Shown here: in pieces, positions 18,018 to 27,461 of the stretch
Position numbering within the stretch: the stretch's first letter is position 1
Layout of the letters: every line of letters starts with the position of its first letter
Assembly (NCBI RefSeq): GCF_016862575.1
Contig: NZ_BONF01000026.1
Span: 1-64,000 of the forward strand
DNA length: 64,000 bases
Reading direction: 5' to 3'
Source: Catellatospora bangladeshensis
GTDB taxonomy: Bacteria > Actinomycetota > Actinomycetes > Mycobacteriales > Micromonosporaceae
Position numbers and translations under genes: made by a program
Notes under the pieces: generated by a model
The model's database searches: none
Told to the model about the DNA's origin: nothing
What the model saw: the letters and a program-made list of their open reading frames with translations, nothing else

Positions 18018-18545
18018 ATGGCGAGCGTGCTGATCCTGCCCGGTTTCGAGAACTCCGGCCCGGCCCACTGGCAGAGCCGCTGGGAGGCCGAGCACCCGGA
18101 GTACCGGCGCGTCGAGCAGTCCGACTGGTTCCAGCCGCGGGTCGGCGACTGGGTCGGCACCCTGGCCGCCGCGATCGCCGCCGCACCCGAGCCGGTCGTG
18201 CTGGTCGCGCACAGCCTGGGCTGCGTGACCGTGGCGCACTGGGTGGCCCGGGGCGGCGACACCGCGCGGGTGCGCGGCGCGCTGCTGGTCGCCCCGGCCG
18301 ACGTCGACACGGCCGAGGTACCCGAGCTGGTGAACTTCCGCCCGGTGCCGCTGGTGCCGCTGCCGTTCCCGAGCATCGTCGTCGCGGGGGACGACGACCC
18401 GTGGGCGGCGCTGCCGCGCTGCGAGACGTTCGCCGCGGCGTGGGGCTCGCGGCTGGTCGTCATCCCGGGCGGTGGCCACGTCAACGCCGACTCGGGCCTC
18501 GGCTCCTGGCCGCAGGGTAAAGAGCTGCTCGCCGAGCTGGCCTGA
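18018..18545 (+). CDS. RBBP9/YdeN-type small alpha/beta hydrolase
   Basis: 175 residues, the compact serine hydrolase of the RBBP9/YdeN family. The ILPGFENSGPAHWQSRWE start, the nucleophile AHSLGC, the acid in GDDDPW and the GGGHVNADSG histidine are all present. Cytosolic; the substrate is unknown. TAGGCT at 18006-18011 precedes the ATG by six bases, so it is probably leaderless. Confidence 0.85.
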   Translation: MASVLILPGFENSGPAHWQSRWEAEHPEYRRVEQSDWFQPRVGDWVGTLAAAIAAAPEPVVLVAHSLGCVTVAHWVARGGDTARVRGALLVAPADVDTAEVPELVNFRPVPLVPLPFPSIVVAGDDDPWAALPRCETFAAAWGSRLVVIPGGGHVNADSGLGSWPQGKELLAELA

Positions 18546-18573
18546 CACTGCGCGGCTCGCGGGCTGGCGAGCG

Positions 18574-19512
18574 TCACGCCCTGCGGAAGGTGCGGCGGTA
18601 GGTGTCCGGGGGTACGCCGACCGCACGGTGGAAGTGCCGCCGCAGCGTCGTGGCGGTGCCCAGCCCGGCGGCCTCCGCGATGACGTCGATGCCGTCGTCG
18701 GTGTTCTCCAGCAGCTCCTGGGCGCGGCGGATGCGCTGGGCGGACAGCCACTGCAGCGGGGTGGTGCCGGTCGCCGACCGGAAGTGCCGGGCCAGGTTGC
18801 GGGAGCTCATGTTCGCCTGCCGGGCCAGGTCCTCCACGGTCAGCGGCCGGTCGAGCCGCGCCATCGTCCAGCCGAACAGGTTCGCCAGCGGGTGGTCCTC
18901 CCGGGCGGGCACCGGCGTGGTGACGAACTGGGCCTGACCCCCGGCCCGGTGCGGGGGCACGACCAGGCGGCGGGCGACGGCGTTGGCGACGGTCGAGCCG
19001 TGGTCGCGGCGGATTAGGTGCAGGCACAGGTCGATCGCGGCGGCCTTGCCGGCGGAGGAGAGCACGTTGCCGTTGTCCACGTAGAGCACGTCGGGATCGA
19101 CCTCGACCCGCGGATGGCGGGCGGCGAGCACGTCGGTGTGGGCCCAGTGCGTGGTCGTGCGCAGGCCGTCCAGCACCCCGGCGGCGGCCAGCACGAACGC
19201 GCCGGTGCACAGCGAGACGAGCCGCGCGCCCGCGGCGTGGGCGGCGCGTACGGCGTCGATCAGGTCCGGTGGCAGGTCGGCGTCGACGTCCTCGACCGCG
19301 GGGATGATCACGGTGTGGGCGTGGGCGAGCCGGTCCAGCCCGGCGTCGGGCGTCATGTGGAACCGTCCGACCTGGACCGGGCCGGGTCCGCAGACCACCA
19401 GGTCGTACCAGGGGTCGGCCAGGCCGGAGGGGTCGCGGGTGAAGATCTCGAAGACCGTCGCGAGCTCGAAGTGCAGCATTCCGTCGGTGGCGGCGAGCGC
19501 GACAGTGGTCAT
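18574..19512 (-). CDS. GlxA-type AraC-family transcriptional regulator
   Basis: 312 residues. Residues 1-180 are a DJ-1/PfpI (class I amidotransferase-like) domain with LCTGAFVLAAAG, followed by an AraC double helix-turn-helix (LARQANMSSRNLARHF and IAEAAGLGTATTLRRHF). TACACT lies seven bases before the ATG, suggesting a leaderless transcript. It is divergent from the reductase at 19613, a likely target. Confidence 0.88.
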   Translation of the reverse strand: MTTVALAATDGMLHFELATVFEIFTRDPSGLADPWYDLVVCGPGPVQVGRFHMTPDAGLDRLAHAHTVIIPAVEDVDADLPPDLIDAVRAAHAAGARLVSLCTGAFVLAAAGVLDGLRTTTHWAHTDVLAARHPRVEVDPDVLYVDNGNVLSSAGKAAAIDLCLHLIRRDHGSTVANAVARRLVVPPHRAGGQAQFVTTPVPAREDHPLANLFGWTMARLDRPLTVEDLARQANMSSRNLARHFRSATGTTPLQWLSAQRIRRAQELLENTDDGIDVIAEAAGLGTATTLRRHFHRAVGVPPDTYRRTFRRA

Positions 19513-19612
19513 GTCCGAAAGTGTATGGGGGATGGCGTTCCCGACACTCGCGGCCGGCCTCCGCCCGTTGGAGGATTTCCTCAGTCGATCTCTTCGAGCG
19601 GAGGAACAGCAG

Positions 19613-20671
19613 ATGGGTACGGGTCAGACGGTTGCGGTGTTCGGCGCCTACGGGCACACGGGCCGCTTCGTGGTGGCGGAGCTGCGGGCCCGCGGATTCG
19701 TCCCGCTGGCGCTCGGGCGCAACGAGGACCGGCTCCGGGAGCTGGCGGCGGGGACCGATCTCGCCTACCGGACGGCGTCGGCGGGCGACCCGGCCTCGCT
19801 CGACGCGGCGCTGGCGGGCGCGGCGGCGGTGGTGAACGCGGCGGGGCCGTTCGCCTCGACGGCGGCTCCGGTGATCGAGGCCGCGCTGCGCGCCGGGATC
19901 CCGTACGTGGACGTCGCGGCCGAGATCGAGGCCAACGCCGACACGTTCGCACAGTTCAGCGAGCGCGCCGAGGCGGCCGGGGTGGCGGTGGTCCCGGCGA
20001 TGGCGTTCTTCGGCGGCCTCGGCGACCTGCTGGTGACGGCGGCGATGGGCGACTGGACGCAGGCCGACGAGGCGCACGTCGCGTACGGCCTGAGCAGCTG
20101 GCACCCGACGGCCGGGACGCTGTCCTCCGGCACCGTGTCCCGTGACCGCCGCGACGGCAGGCGCGTCCGCTTCACCGGCGGCCGCCTGGAGTACTACGCC
20201 GCCGAGGGCGCGCTGCCGACCCTCGACTGGGACTTCCCCGCGCCGCTGGGCCGCCGCCCGGTGTTCGGCGAGTTCACGATGGCCGACGTCGTCACGGTGC
20301 CCAGCCACCTGCCCATCCCGGAGGTGCGCACGTACATGACCACCGTCGCGGCCACCGACCTGGCCACGCCGGGCACCCCGGCACCGGCGGCGGTCGACGG
20401 GTCCGGCCGGTCGGCGCAGACGTTCACCGTCGACGTCGTCGTGCGCTCCGGCGGCACGCGGCGGCGCATCGCCGCGCACGGGCAGGACATCTACGCGATC
20501 AGCGCGCCGCTGGCGGTCGAGGCGGTCCGCCGCCTGCTCGCCGGTGAGGTCAAGGCGACCGGCGTCGCCTCGGCCGGGAAGATCTTCGACGCCGACGGCT
20601 TCCTGAGCGCACTGTCCGGGCACCTCACCGTCGAGCAGCACGGCGAGTCCCGCGTGCCGCAGTTCGCGTGA
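19613..20671 (+). CDS. Saccharopine dehydrogenase-like / trans-acting enoyl reductase-like protein
   Basis: 352 residues with an N-terminal Rossmann fold (FGAYGHTGRFVVAEL) and the AGPFASTAAPVIEAAL region typical of the saccharopine-dehydrogenase NADP-binding family that includes trans-acting enoyl reductases. Probably an NADP-dependent oxidoreductase. The ATG at 19613 follows GGAGG; the frame is open far upstream but overlaps the divergent regulator. Confidence 0.75.
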   Translation: MGTGQTVAVFGAYGHTGRFVVAELRARGFVPLALGRNEDRLRELAAGTDLAYRTASAGDPASLDAALAGAAAVVNAAGPFASTAAPVIEAALRAGIPYVDVAAEIEANADTFAQFSERAEAAGVAVVPAMAFFGGLGDLLVTAAMGDWTQADEAHVAYGLSSWHPTAGTLSSGTVSRDRRDGRRVRFTGGRLEYYAAEGALPTLDWDFPAPLGRRPVFGEFTMADVVTVPSHLPIPEVRTYMTTVAATDLATPGTPAPAAVDGSGRSAQTFTVDVVVRSGGTRRRIAAHGQDIYAISAPLAVEAVRRLLAGEVKATGVASAGKIFDADGFLSALSGHLTVEQHGESRVPQFA

Positions 20672-20689
20672 CCGTGACCCCCGCCGCGG

Positions 20690-22972
20690 TCAGCCCTTCA
20701 TCGGGGCGCCGACGGCGGGGTCGCGGTCGTTGGTGAGGAACGTGGTGGCAGGCAGACCGCCACCGGCGGGCCGGGCCCGCTGCGCGCCCGCCGGGTCGTC
20801 CTCGACCAGGGCGTCGGTGCTCCAGCCGGACTGGTTCCAGGAGTTGCCGTCCTGCACGGCGGTCGCGGACAGCCGCGCCTCGCGGGAGTTGCCCAGGGCC
20901 AGGTTGCCGCGGAACACCGCGCCGGAGTAGAAGAACGCGAACCCGTCCTTGCCGTTGCGGTACGCGGTGTTGCTGGTCAGCCGCAGGGCACCGCGGTTGG
21001 CGCTCTCGGTGAAGCCGTAGCCGGTGTTGTCCCAGGCGGCACTGTTGGTGACGACGTGCGCCACGGCGGGGGCCGGATCGCCGCCGCCGAGCCGGAAGCC
21101 GTTGCCCGCGCCGGGCACCGCCCGGTCCGGGTCGCGCCACAGGTCGACGCCGTTGCCGTACGCCCAGCTGCGGTCGATCGTCACCGGGTCGGCGAAGTCG
21201 TGCAGGTCGAGCCCGTCGTCGACGTTGCCCCAGAACCGGCACCCGCGCACGGTGTTGCCGTCGCCGGCGCCGTACCTGACCGACAGCCCGTCGGCGTCGC
21301 CGCCCGCGTCGCGGTTGCGGTAGAAGTCGCCGTCCAGCACCTGGTTGTGCTCGGTGCCGACGTCGCGCAGGGTCAGGCCGGTGCCGCCGTTGTCGTGCAC
21401 GGACAGCCGCTCGAACACGTTGTGCCGGCAGGCCCGGCACACGTACGCGTTGCGCGGCGCGTTGCGGATCTCCAGCCCGCGTACGGTCCAGTAGTCGGCG
21501 GTCTGCGTGATGAACCAGCTGTTGGAGCGCAGGCCGGAGGCGTCGAACACCGGCCGCTCCCCGGGCGCGGCGGTCAGCGTGATCCGCTGCTGCGCGGTGC
21601 CGTCGGTCTCGATCACGACCGGCTCGACGGCCCGGTAGGTGCCGCCCCGCGCGACGATCGTCTGCCCCGGCCGGGCAACGGACACCGCCTTGGCCAGGCT
21701 CGCGTATGGGCGCGCGGCGCTGCCGTCGCCGTCGTCGCTGCCGTCCGGCGCCAGCTGGATCTCCAGCCGCACCGCGGCGGCCGTCGCCGAGGGCGAGACC
21801 GACGGGGCCGCCGCCGCGCTGCTCGCCGGGATCACCGATGGTGACGGGCTGGGCGGCGCGGCTTCGACCTGCGGTGACGTCTTTCCCGGCAGCAGCACGA
21901 GGACGGCGGCGACAGCGGCGGCCGTCCCGGCAGCCGTGCCCACGGTCAGCACCGGTTTGGCCCACAGCGGTGCCACGAGACGTGCCCACCAGCCCACCTG
22001 ACCTGCCGCGAGCGCCGCACCCGGCGCAGTAGCGGTGCCGCCCAGGCCACCTGCGGCCAAGCTCGTGGCACCGCTGGTGGTCGCGCCTGCGGCCAGGCTC
22101 GCCGCAGTGCCTGGCGCGCCACCTGCGGCCACGCTCCCGGCCGCGCCTGCCACACCGCCCGTGGCGAGGGTCCCGGCCGCGTTCGCCAGCGCGCCGAGCA
22201 GTTCGTCGAGCACCCCGGCCGAGACGGGCACCAGGCCCAGACCACCGAGGACGGCCTCGGCCGCGATCGGCGGCCGACTCACCGCCTGGCAGCTCGGGCA
22301 CTGCTCGATGTGCCGGTGCAGCCGCTTCTGCCAGCGCGGTTCGGCGTTGCCGTCCCAGCCGCGGGCCGCCGCGACCAGGTCCGCGCACCGGGGGCTGGCC
22401 CGCCAGGCGGCGAGCACGGCGCGGGCGCGGATGAGGTGGGCGCGCATGCGCTGGATGCGTACCCCCGCGTGGGCGACGGTCAGGCCGAGGGCGTCGGCGA
22501 CCTCGGCGCGGCTGAGCGAGCCCGCGATCTCCTGCCACCACAGCGCCAGGACCCGGCGCTCCTCGGCGTCGAGCCAGCGGCTGGCGGCGAGCACGACCTC
22601 GCGCTCGGCGGACAGGCGCAGCCGGGCCAGCGCGTCCTCGGCGAAGTCGGCGTCCGGGTCGGGCGGGTCGGGCAGCTCCGGCACGGTGCGGGCCCGGTCG
22701 GTGCGGCGGGTGCGTTCGCGGTCCTGGATCTGGCGTACGGCGATGGCCACCAGCCACGACCGGAAGCGCTCGGGTTCGCGCAGCGACGGCAGCGCCTGCA
22801 CGGCGCGCAGCATCGTCTCCTGGACCACGTCGTCGACGTCGGGGTGGCCGTGCAGCGCCCGGCCCACGATGTTGTACACGAGCTGCAGGTGCTCGGCGAG
22901 CAGCCGGGCCACCGCCTGCCGGTCCCCGGCGCGGGCCGCGACGACGAGCGCGGGATCCGCGAGCATGTCCAT
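20690..22972 (-). CDS. Membrane-tethered ECF-type sigma factor fused to an extracellular pectate-lyase-like beta-helix
   Basis: 760 residues in one chain. Sigma region 2 lies at ~18-85 (DVDDVVQETMLRAVQALP) and region 4 at ~133-183 (AEVADALGLTVAHAGVRIQRMRAHL). A zinc anti-sigma motif HxxxCxxC follows at 221-228, then a low-complexity Ala/Gly/Thr linker, one membrane helix at ~340-361, a PSPSPS linker and, outside the cell, a right-handed parallel beta-helix (~406-740) of pectate-lyase type with repeated Asn/Asp-Gly turns. I chose the ATG at 22972 (GCAGGAG upstream); a TTG at 23008 is possible. It faces two secreted pectinases, so it likely senses pectin products and controls them. Confidence 0.85.
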   Translation of the reverse strand: MDMLADPALVVAARAGDRQAVARLLAEHLQLVYNIVGRALHGHPDVDDVVQETMLRAVQALPSLREPERFRSWLVAIAVRQIQDRERTRRTDRARTVPELPDPPDPDADFAEDALARLRLSAEREVVLAASRWLDAEERRVLALWWQEIAGSLSRAEVADALGLTVAHAGVRIQRMRAHLIRARAVLAAWRASPRCADLVAAARGWDGNAEPRWQKRLHRHIEQCPSCQAVSRPPIAAEAVLGGLGLVPVSAGVLDELLGALANAAGTLATGGVAGAAGSVAAGGAPGTAASLAAGATTSGATSLAAGGLGGTATAPGAALAAGQVGWWARLVAPLWAKPVLTVGTAAGTAAAVAAVLVLLPGKTSPQVEAAPPSPSPSVIPASSAAAAPSVSPSATAAAVRLEIQLAPDGSDDGDGSAARPYASLAKAVSVARPGQTIVARGGTYRAVEPVVIETDGTAQQRITLTAAPGERPVFDASGLRSNSWFITQTADYWTVRGLEIRNAPRNAYVCRACRHNVFERLSVHDNGGTGLTLRDVGTEHNQVLDGDFYRNRDAGGDADGLSVRYGAGDGNTVRGCRFWGNVDDGLDLHDFADPVTIDRSWAYGNGVDLWRDPDRAVPGAGNGFRLGGGDPAPAVAHVVTNSAAWDNTGYGFTESANRGALRLTSNTAYRNGKDGFAFFYSGAVFRGNLALGNSREARLSATAVQDGNSWNQSGWSTDALVEDDPAGAQRARPAGGGLPATTFLTNDRDPAVGAPMKG

Positions 22973-23280
22973 CGATGCAACTCCTGCCGCGACACGGTCC
23001 TCGAACAAGATCTATTGAGGGCCGCCGCCATCGTGACACGCCTCCGATCAGCCTGTAAAGACATCGGCGGCCGCCGTTGCTTCGGCCGGCATGCAAACAA
23101 ACCTCGCCGATTTCTGTTACGGCCGGGTGGCCGGCCCGTCTACCAGACAGCGACATCCGGCCGTGCCCGCGGCCGGACCGTCGCGACCGCCGGACGACCG
23201 GGCCGTCCGGCACCATCCGTCCCCGCGGCGGCGGCGTCCAGGCAGCGCCGCCCCGCAACCATGTCCCGAAAGGACCAGCG
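22973..23280. other. Divergent regulatory region of the pectin island, no gene
   Basis: 308 bp between the sigma-fusion gene and the pectinesterase. I see no coding sequence. The region holds GTGACA at 23033 with a possible TAAAGA 17 bases on, and a weak GTGTCA/AATAGA pair on the other strand. These are the best promoter candidates but are not convincing. AAAGGA precedes the pectinesterase ATG. Confidence 0.4.
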
Positions 23281-24774
23281 ATGCCCAGATCATCCCCGCC
23301 GACCGGCGTGCCCGGGCGGGGCCGCTCCCCCTGGCGGCGCCTCGTCTCCGGCGGTGTCGTGCTCGCGGCCACGGCCGCCACCGTCCTGGCCGTCGGCATG
23401 TCCACCGCCGAGGCGGCGACCCCGGCCAACGGCGGCGTCTACACCCTGTCCTCCGCCTCCAGCGGCAAGTGCGTGAACGTGGCCGGCGCGTCGGCCGACA
23501 ACGGCGCGCTGCTGCAGCAGATCGCCTGCAACAGCGCCCTCACCGAGCAGCAGTTCCGCGCCGCCGCCCAGTCGGGCGGCTACAACCTGGTCAACGTCAG
23601 GAGCGGCCGCTGTATCGACGTGCCGAACAGCTCCACCACGTCCGGCACCCAGCTGCAGCAGTGGGGCTGCGGCGACGGCACCAAGACCAACCAGCAGTGG
23701 ACCTTCACCGCTTCCGCCGCCGCGTCCGGCAGGTACCTGATCCGCAGCGTCGCCACGAACCTGTGCGTCAGCAACAAGGACGGCTCCACCTCGGGCACCA
23801 ACCCGATCGTGGAGGAGACCTGCGCCGACGTCGCGCGGATGCAGTGGTCGTTCAACCAGGTCGGAGCGGCGCCGTCGCCCACGCCCAGCGGCACCGTCAC
23901 CCGGCCCGTGGTCGCGGCCGACGGCACCGGCACCTACCGGACCGTGCAGGCGGCGATCGACGCGGTCCCGGCGAACAACACCACCCGGCGGGTGATCACC
24001 ATCAAGGCGGGCACCTACCGCGAGATCGTGACCATCCCCGCGAACAAGCCGTTCGTCACGCTGCAGGGCCTGGGCTCGGCGGCGTCGAACACGGTCATCG
24101 TGAACAACCGCAGCGCGGCGGGCGGTTACGGCACCTCGGGCAGCGCCACGCTGTTCGGGTACGGCCACGACCTCGCCCTGCTCAACCTGACCGTGTCCAA
24201 CGACTACGGCGAGGGCAGCCAGGCCGTCGCCCTGCACCTCAACGCCGACCGCGCGGTGCTGGACAACGTACGGCTGCTCGGCAACCAGGACACGTTCCTG
24301 GTCAACGACGCCACGCGGGCGTACGTGCGCAACAGCTACATCGAGGGCACCGTCGACTTCATCTTCGGCGGCGGCACCATCGTGTTCCACAGCTGCTCGA
24401 TCTACCAGCGGCGCAGCACCGGCGGCCCGATCACCGCGGCCAGCACCCCCGCCACGAAGACCTACGGGATGCTGTTCTACCGCTCCAACGTCACCGGCGC
24501 GACCAGCAACACGACGCAGCTCGGCCGCCCCTGGCGGCAGGACGCGCAGGTCCTCTACCGCGAGACGGCGCTGAGCGCGACCATCCGCACCGCCCAGCCG
24601 TGGACCGACATGTCCACCAACACCTGGCAGAACGCCCGGTTCACGGAGTACCGCAACACCGGCTCGGGCGCGACCGTCAACAGCAACCGCCCGCAGCTGT
24701 CCGACGCGCAGGCGCCGAACTACACCCCGCAGAAGTACCTGGCCGGCTCCGACGGCTGGAACCCGGTCGGCTGA
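23281..24774 (+). CDS. Secreted pectinesterase (CE8) with ricin-type CBM13
   Basis: 497 residues. A signal peptide ends near residue 46 (AEAA). Residues ~50-195 are a ricin-B-type (CBM13) lectin with three QxW-like repeats. After a PSPTPS linker, residues ~210-495 are a carbohydrate esterase family 8 pectin methylesterase; the catalytic aspartates lie in GNQDTFLV and VDFIFGGG and the arginine in LGRPWR. It removes methyl esters from homogalacturonan outside the cell and so prepares substrate for the next enzyme. First gene of a two-gene unit. Confidence 0.9.
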   Translation: MPRSSPPTGVPGRGRSPWRRLVSGGVVLAATAATVLAVGMSTAEAATPANGGVYTLSSASSGKCVNVAGASADNGALLQQIACNSALTEQQFRAAAQSGGYNLVNVRSGRCIDVPNSSTTSGTQLQQWGCGDGTKTNQQWTFTASAAASGRYLIRSVATNLCVSNKDGSTSGTNPIVEETCADVARMQWSFNQVGAAPSPTPSGTVTRPVVAADGTGTYRTVQAAIDAVPANNTTRRVITIKAGTYREIVTIPANKPFVTLQGLGSAASNTVIVNNRSAAGGYGTSGSATLFGYGHDLALLNLTVSNDYGEGSQAVALHLNADRAVLDNVRLLGNQDTFLVNDATRAYVRNSYIEGTVDFIFGGGTIVFHSCSIYQRRSTGGPITAASTPATKTYGMLFYRSNVTGATSNTTQLGRPWRQDAQVLYRETALSATIRTAQPWTDMSTNTWQNARFTEYRNTGSGATVNSNRPQLSDAQAPNYTPQKYLAGSDGWNPVG

Positions 24775-24800
24775 CCAACCCTCACTCGAAGGAGAAACTC

Positions 24801-26276
24801 GTGCGTAGTAGGAAACGCGGCCTGCTGGCCGTGCTGAGCGCCGCCACCGTGGCGCTGTCCGGGCTGGTGGTCGCCGGGTCCGTCTGGCCGGCCGAGGCAG
24901 CCGTCGCCCCGGCCGACGGCGGCGTGTACACCCTGGCCAACGGGTCGAGCGGCAAGTGCGCCGTCGTCGCGGGCGGCTCGGTCGACAACGGCGCGCTGCT
25001 CCAGCAGATCGCCTGCGCCGCCACCGCGACCGAGCAGCAGTTCCGCGCCGTCTCCCAGTCCGGCGGATACAACCTGGTCAACATCAAGAGCGGCCGGTGC
25101 GTGGACGTGCCCAGCAGCTCGACGACGTCGGGCACGCAGTTGCAGCAGTGGGGCTGCGGCGACGGCACCAAGACCAACCAGCAGTGGGTCTTCACCGCCT
25201 CCGGCGCGGCCTCGGGCAAGTACCTGATCCGCAGCGTCGCCGGCAACCTGTGCATCAGCAACAAGGACGGCTCCACCTCGGGCGGCAACCCGATCGTCCA
25301 GGAGACCTGCTCCGACATCGCGCGGATGCAGTGGGCGTTCAACGCCGTCGGCGCCGCGCCGTCCCCGTCCCCGACCTCGGGCGGCCGCACCTGGTCGAAC
25401 ACCGCCGACGGGTTCGCCGCGGGCACCACCGGCGGCGCGGGCGGCACCACCGTCACCGTCACCAGCCAGGCCGACCTGGTCCGCTACGCCGCCGCGAGCG
25501 AGGCGTACATCATCCGGGTCAACGCCACCATCAACGTGTCGCCGTACGGCATGGAGATCCCGGTCAAGTCCAACAAGACGATCATCGGCGTGGGCAGGAA
25601 CGGCCGGATCAAGGGCGGCGGCTTCTTCCTCGGCGCGGGCACCCGCAACGTCATCATCCGCAACCTCACCATCGGCGACACGCTGATGGCCGAGGACGAC
25701 CCCGATGACAAGGACTATGACTACGACGGCATCCAGATGGACACGGCCGATCACATCTGGATCGACCACAACACCATCAGCCGCACCAACGACGGCCTGA
25801 TCGACAGCCGCAAGGACACCTCGTACCTGACCGTGTCCTGGAACAACCTCGGCAACACCAACAAGGCGTTCGGCATCGGCTGGACCGAGAACGTCACCGC
25901 GCGGATGACGATCCACCACAACTGGATCCACGACACCAACCAGCGCAACCCCAGCACCGACAACGTGGCGTACGCCCACCTGTACAACAACTACCTGAGC
26001 AACATCGCGTCGTACGGCAACCTGTCGCGCGGCGCGACGAAGATGGTGCTGGAGAACAGCTACTTCGAGAACGTGGCCAACCCGTACTACCCGGACACGT
26101 CCGCCGCGCAGCTGCGCGAGTCGGGCAGCATCCGGGTGAACTGCACCGGCAAGGCGTCGACCAACGGGTCGGCGTTCAACCCGGGCAGCTTCTACTCGTA
26201 CACCCTCGACCCGGCCGCGAACGTGCCCGCGCTGCTGCGCACGTACACCGGGCCGCAGTCCAACATCGGCAACTGA
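24801..26276 (+). CDS. Secreted pectate lyase (PL1) with ricin-type CBM13
   Basis: 491 residues starting at a GTG preceded by AAGGAG. After a signal peptide, a CBM13 domain (~35-185) is almost identical to that of the pectinesterase; then comes a PL1 beta-helix. The PL1 signature IWIDHNTIS, the Ca-binding acidic run EDDPDDKDYDYDG and the region DGLIDSRKDTSYLTVSWN are present. It cleaves polygalacturonate by beta-elimination. It lies 26 bp after the pectinesterase and ends at a strong bidirectional hairpin. Confidence 0.9.
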   Translation: MRSRKRGLLAVLSAATVALSGLVVAGSVWPAEAAVAPADGGVYTLANGSSGKCAVVAGGSVDNGALLQQIACAATATEQQFRAVSQSGGYNLVNIKSGRCVDVPSSSTTSGTQLQQWGCGDGTKTNQQWVFTASGAASGKYLIRSVAGNLCISNKDGSTSGGNPIVQETCSDIARMQWAFNAVGAAPSPSPTSGGRTWSNTADGFAAGTTGGAGGTTVTVTSQADLVRYAAASEAYIIRVNATINVSPYGMEIPVKSNKTIIGVGRNGRIKGGGFFLGAGTRNVIIRNLTIGDTLMAEDDPDDKDYDYDGIQMDTADHIWIDHNTISRTNDGLIDSRKDTSYLTVSWNNLGNTNKAFGIGWTENVTARMTIHHNWIHDTNQRNPSTDNVAYAHLYNNYLSNIASYGNLSRGATKMVLENSYFENVANPYYPDTSAAQLRESGSIRVNCTGKASTNGSAFNPGSFYSYTLDPAANVPALLRTYTGPQSNIGN

Positions 26277-26283
26277 CGAACAG

Positions 26284-26325
26284 GGTGGCCGGCCGTGCGT
26301 ACCGGGTGACGCACGGCCGGCCACC
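26284..26325. terminator. Bidirectional hairpin terminator
   Basis: A perfect 17-bp stem (26284-26300 with 26309-26325) and an 8-base loop lie between the convergent pectate lyase and TPR protein genes. Confidence 0.8.
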
Positions 26326-26331
26326 TGACGG

Positions 26332-27297
26332 TCAGGGCTGCTCGGTGCCGGCGAGGGCCTCGACCAGGGCCTGCGCCTCCCCCAGGCGGCGGCCGCCGCG
26401 GCCCGGCGTGCCGGACTCCAGCCGGGTGAGCATGTCCACCGCGCGGCGGGCGAATCCTGCGGCCGGAGCCGGGTCGAACGGCCGCAGGGCGTATCCCATG
26501 AAGAACAGCGACGCGGCGAGCCCTTCGCTGTCCGGCCCGTAGACGCCGCGCTCGGTCAGACCCTGCCAGATCGCCAGCGCGTCGGCGGCGGCCACCCGGC
26601 CGTCCTCGCCCGCGTCGGTCAGGGTCAGCGCCAGCGCGCCGTGCGCCCACCCCGCGGTGCCCTCGGCGTGCGGCGGCAGCTTCGCGTACTTGATGTAGCG
26701 GGTCAGGTCGACGGCCTCAGCGGCCAGGGCGAGCGCCTCGGCCCCTTCGCCGGTGCGGCGCAGCGCCATGGCCAGGTTTGCCAGCACGTACACCCGCTCG
26801 GCGTCGGCCGATGCGTCGAGGCCCGCCACCCCGGAGAGGACGACATACCGCCGCGCCTGGCGGAACCGGTGCACGGCGGCCTCGTCCTGGCCCAGCCCGC
26901 TCAGCAGGAGCCCGAGCGTGAGGCTGGGCGCGACGGCGTCGGCCGGGTACCGCTCGGCGAGGCTGTCGGTCAGGTCGGCGGCCTCGGTCGCGTACGGCAG
27001 CGCCTCGGCGAGACGGCCCGCCAGATGCAGGTGGAGAGCCATGTCGCGCAGCAGCATGGCATGCCGGACCCGGTCCAGGTTCGAGTGGATGCTGCCCCGG
27101 GACAGCTCCAGCTCGCGGCCGATCAGCGCGATCGCCTCGTCGTCGCGGCCCGCCTCGTGCAGCGCCTCCGCCTGGTCGGCGATGCCCGACAGCTGCCGCG
27201 CGGCCCGCCGGCGGCGCGAGGCGGTCCGGTGGTACCAGACCAGGCCGAGCACCAGCAGGAGGACCACGAGCAGCGACAGCGGCAGGTCTACAGGCAT
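26332..27297 (-). CDS. Membrane-anchored TPR-like protein
   Basis: 321 residues. One N-terminal membrane helix (residues ~5-22, LPLSLLVVLLLVLGLVWY) is followed by a basic patch and an all-helical array of tetratricopeptide-like repeats (GRDDEAIALIGREL, GRLAEALPYATEAADL, GEGAEALALAAEAVDL). Probably a cytosolic-facing scaffold; partner unknown. TATGAT at 27306-27311 on the minus strand lies eight bases before the ATG, indicating a leaderless transcript. Confidence 0.7.
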   Translation of the reverse strand: MPVDLPLSLLVVLLLVLGLVWYHRTASRRRRAARQLSGIADQAEALHEAGRDDEAIALIGRELELSRGSIHSNLDRVRHAMLLRDMALHLHLAGRLAEALPYATEAADLTDSLAERYPADAVAPSLTLGLLLSGLGQDEAAVHRFRQARRYVVLSGVAGLDASADAERVYVLANLAMALRRTGEGAEALALAAEAVDLTRYIKYAKLPPHAEGTAGWAHGALALTLTDAGEDGRVAAADALAIWQGLTERGVYGPDSEGLAASLFFMGYALRPFDPAPAAGFARRAVDMLTRLESGTPGRGGRRLGEAQALVEALAGTEQP

Positions 27298-27461
27298 GAC
27301 GCATGATCATAAGGGCGCGCGGCCCGCTGGAGATCATCCGTTGCGGCATAATCGCGCCACGGCCGCCGAGCCCTGTGACCGCCGCATCCGGCGGCCGGAG
27401 AACGTCCGCCGCGGCCGTTAAGCTGTGGCTGTGCGAATGCCGGCTGACGAGAGCGAACGTG

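Noticed and set aside
22035-22200. Long plus-strand open frames opposite the sigma-fusion linker
   Set aside because: They mirror the Ala/Gly/Thr-rich low-complexity linker of the real gene and show no domain or ribosome site.
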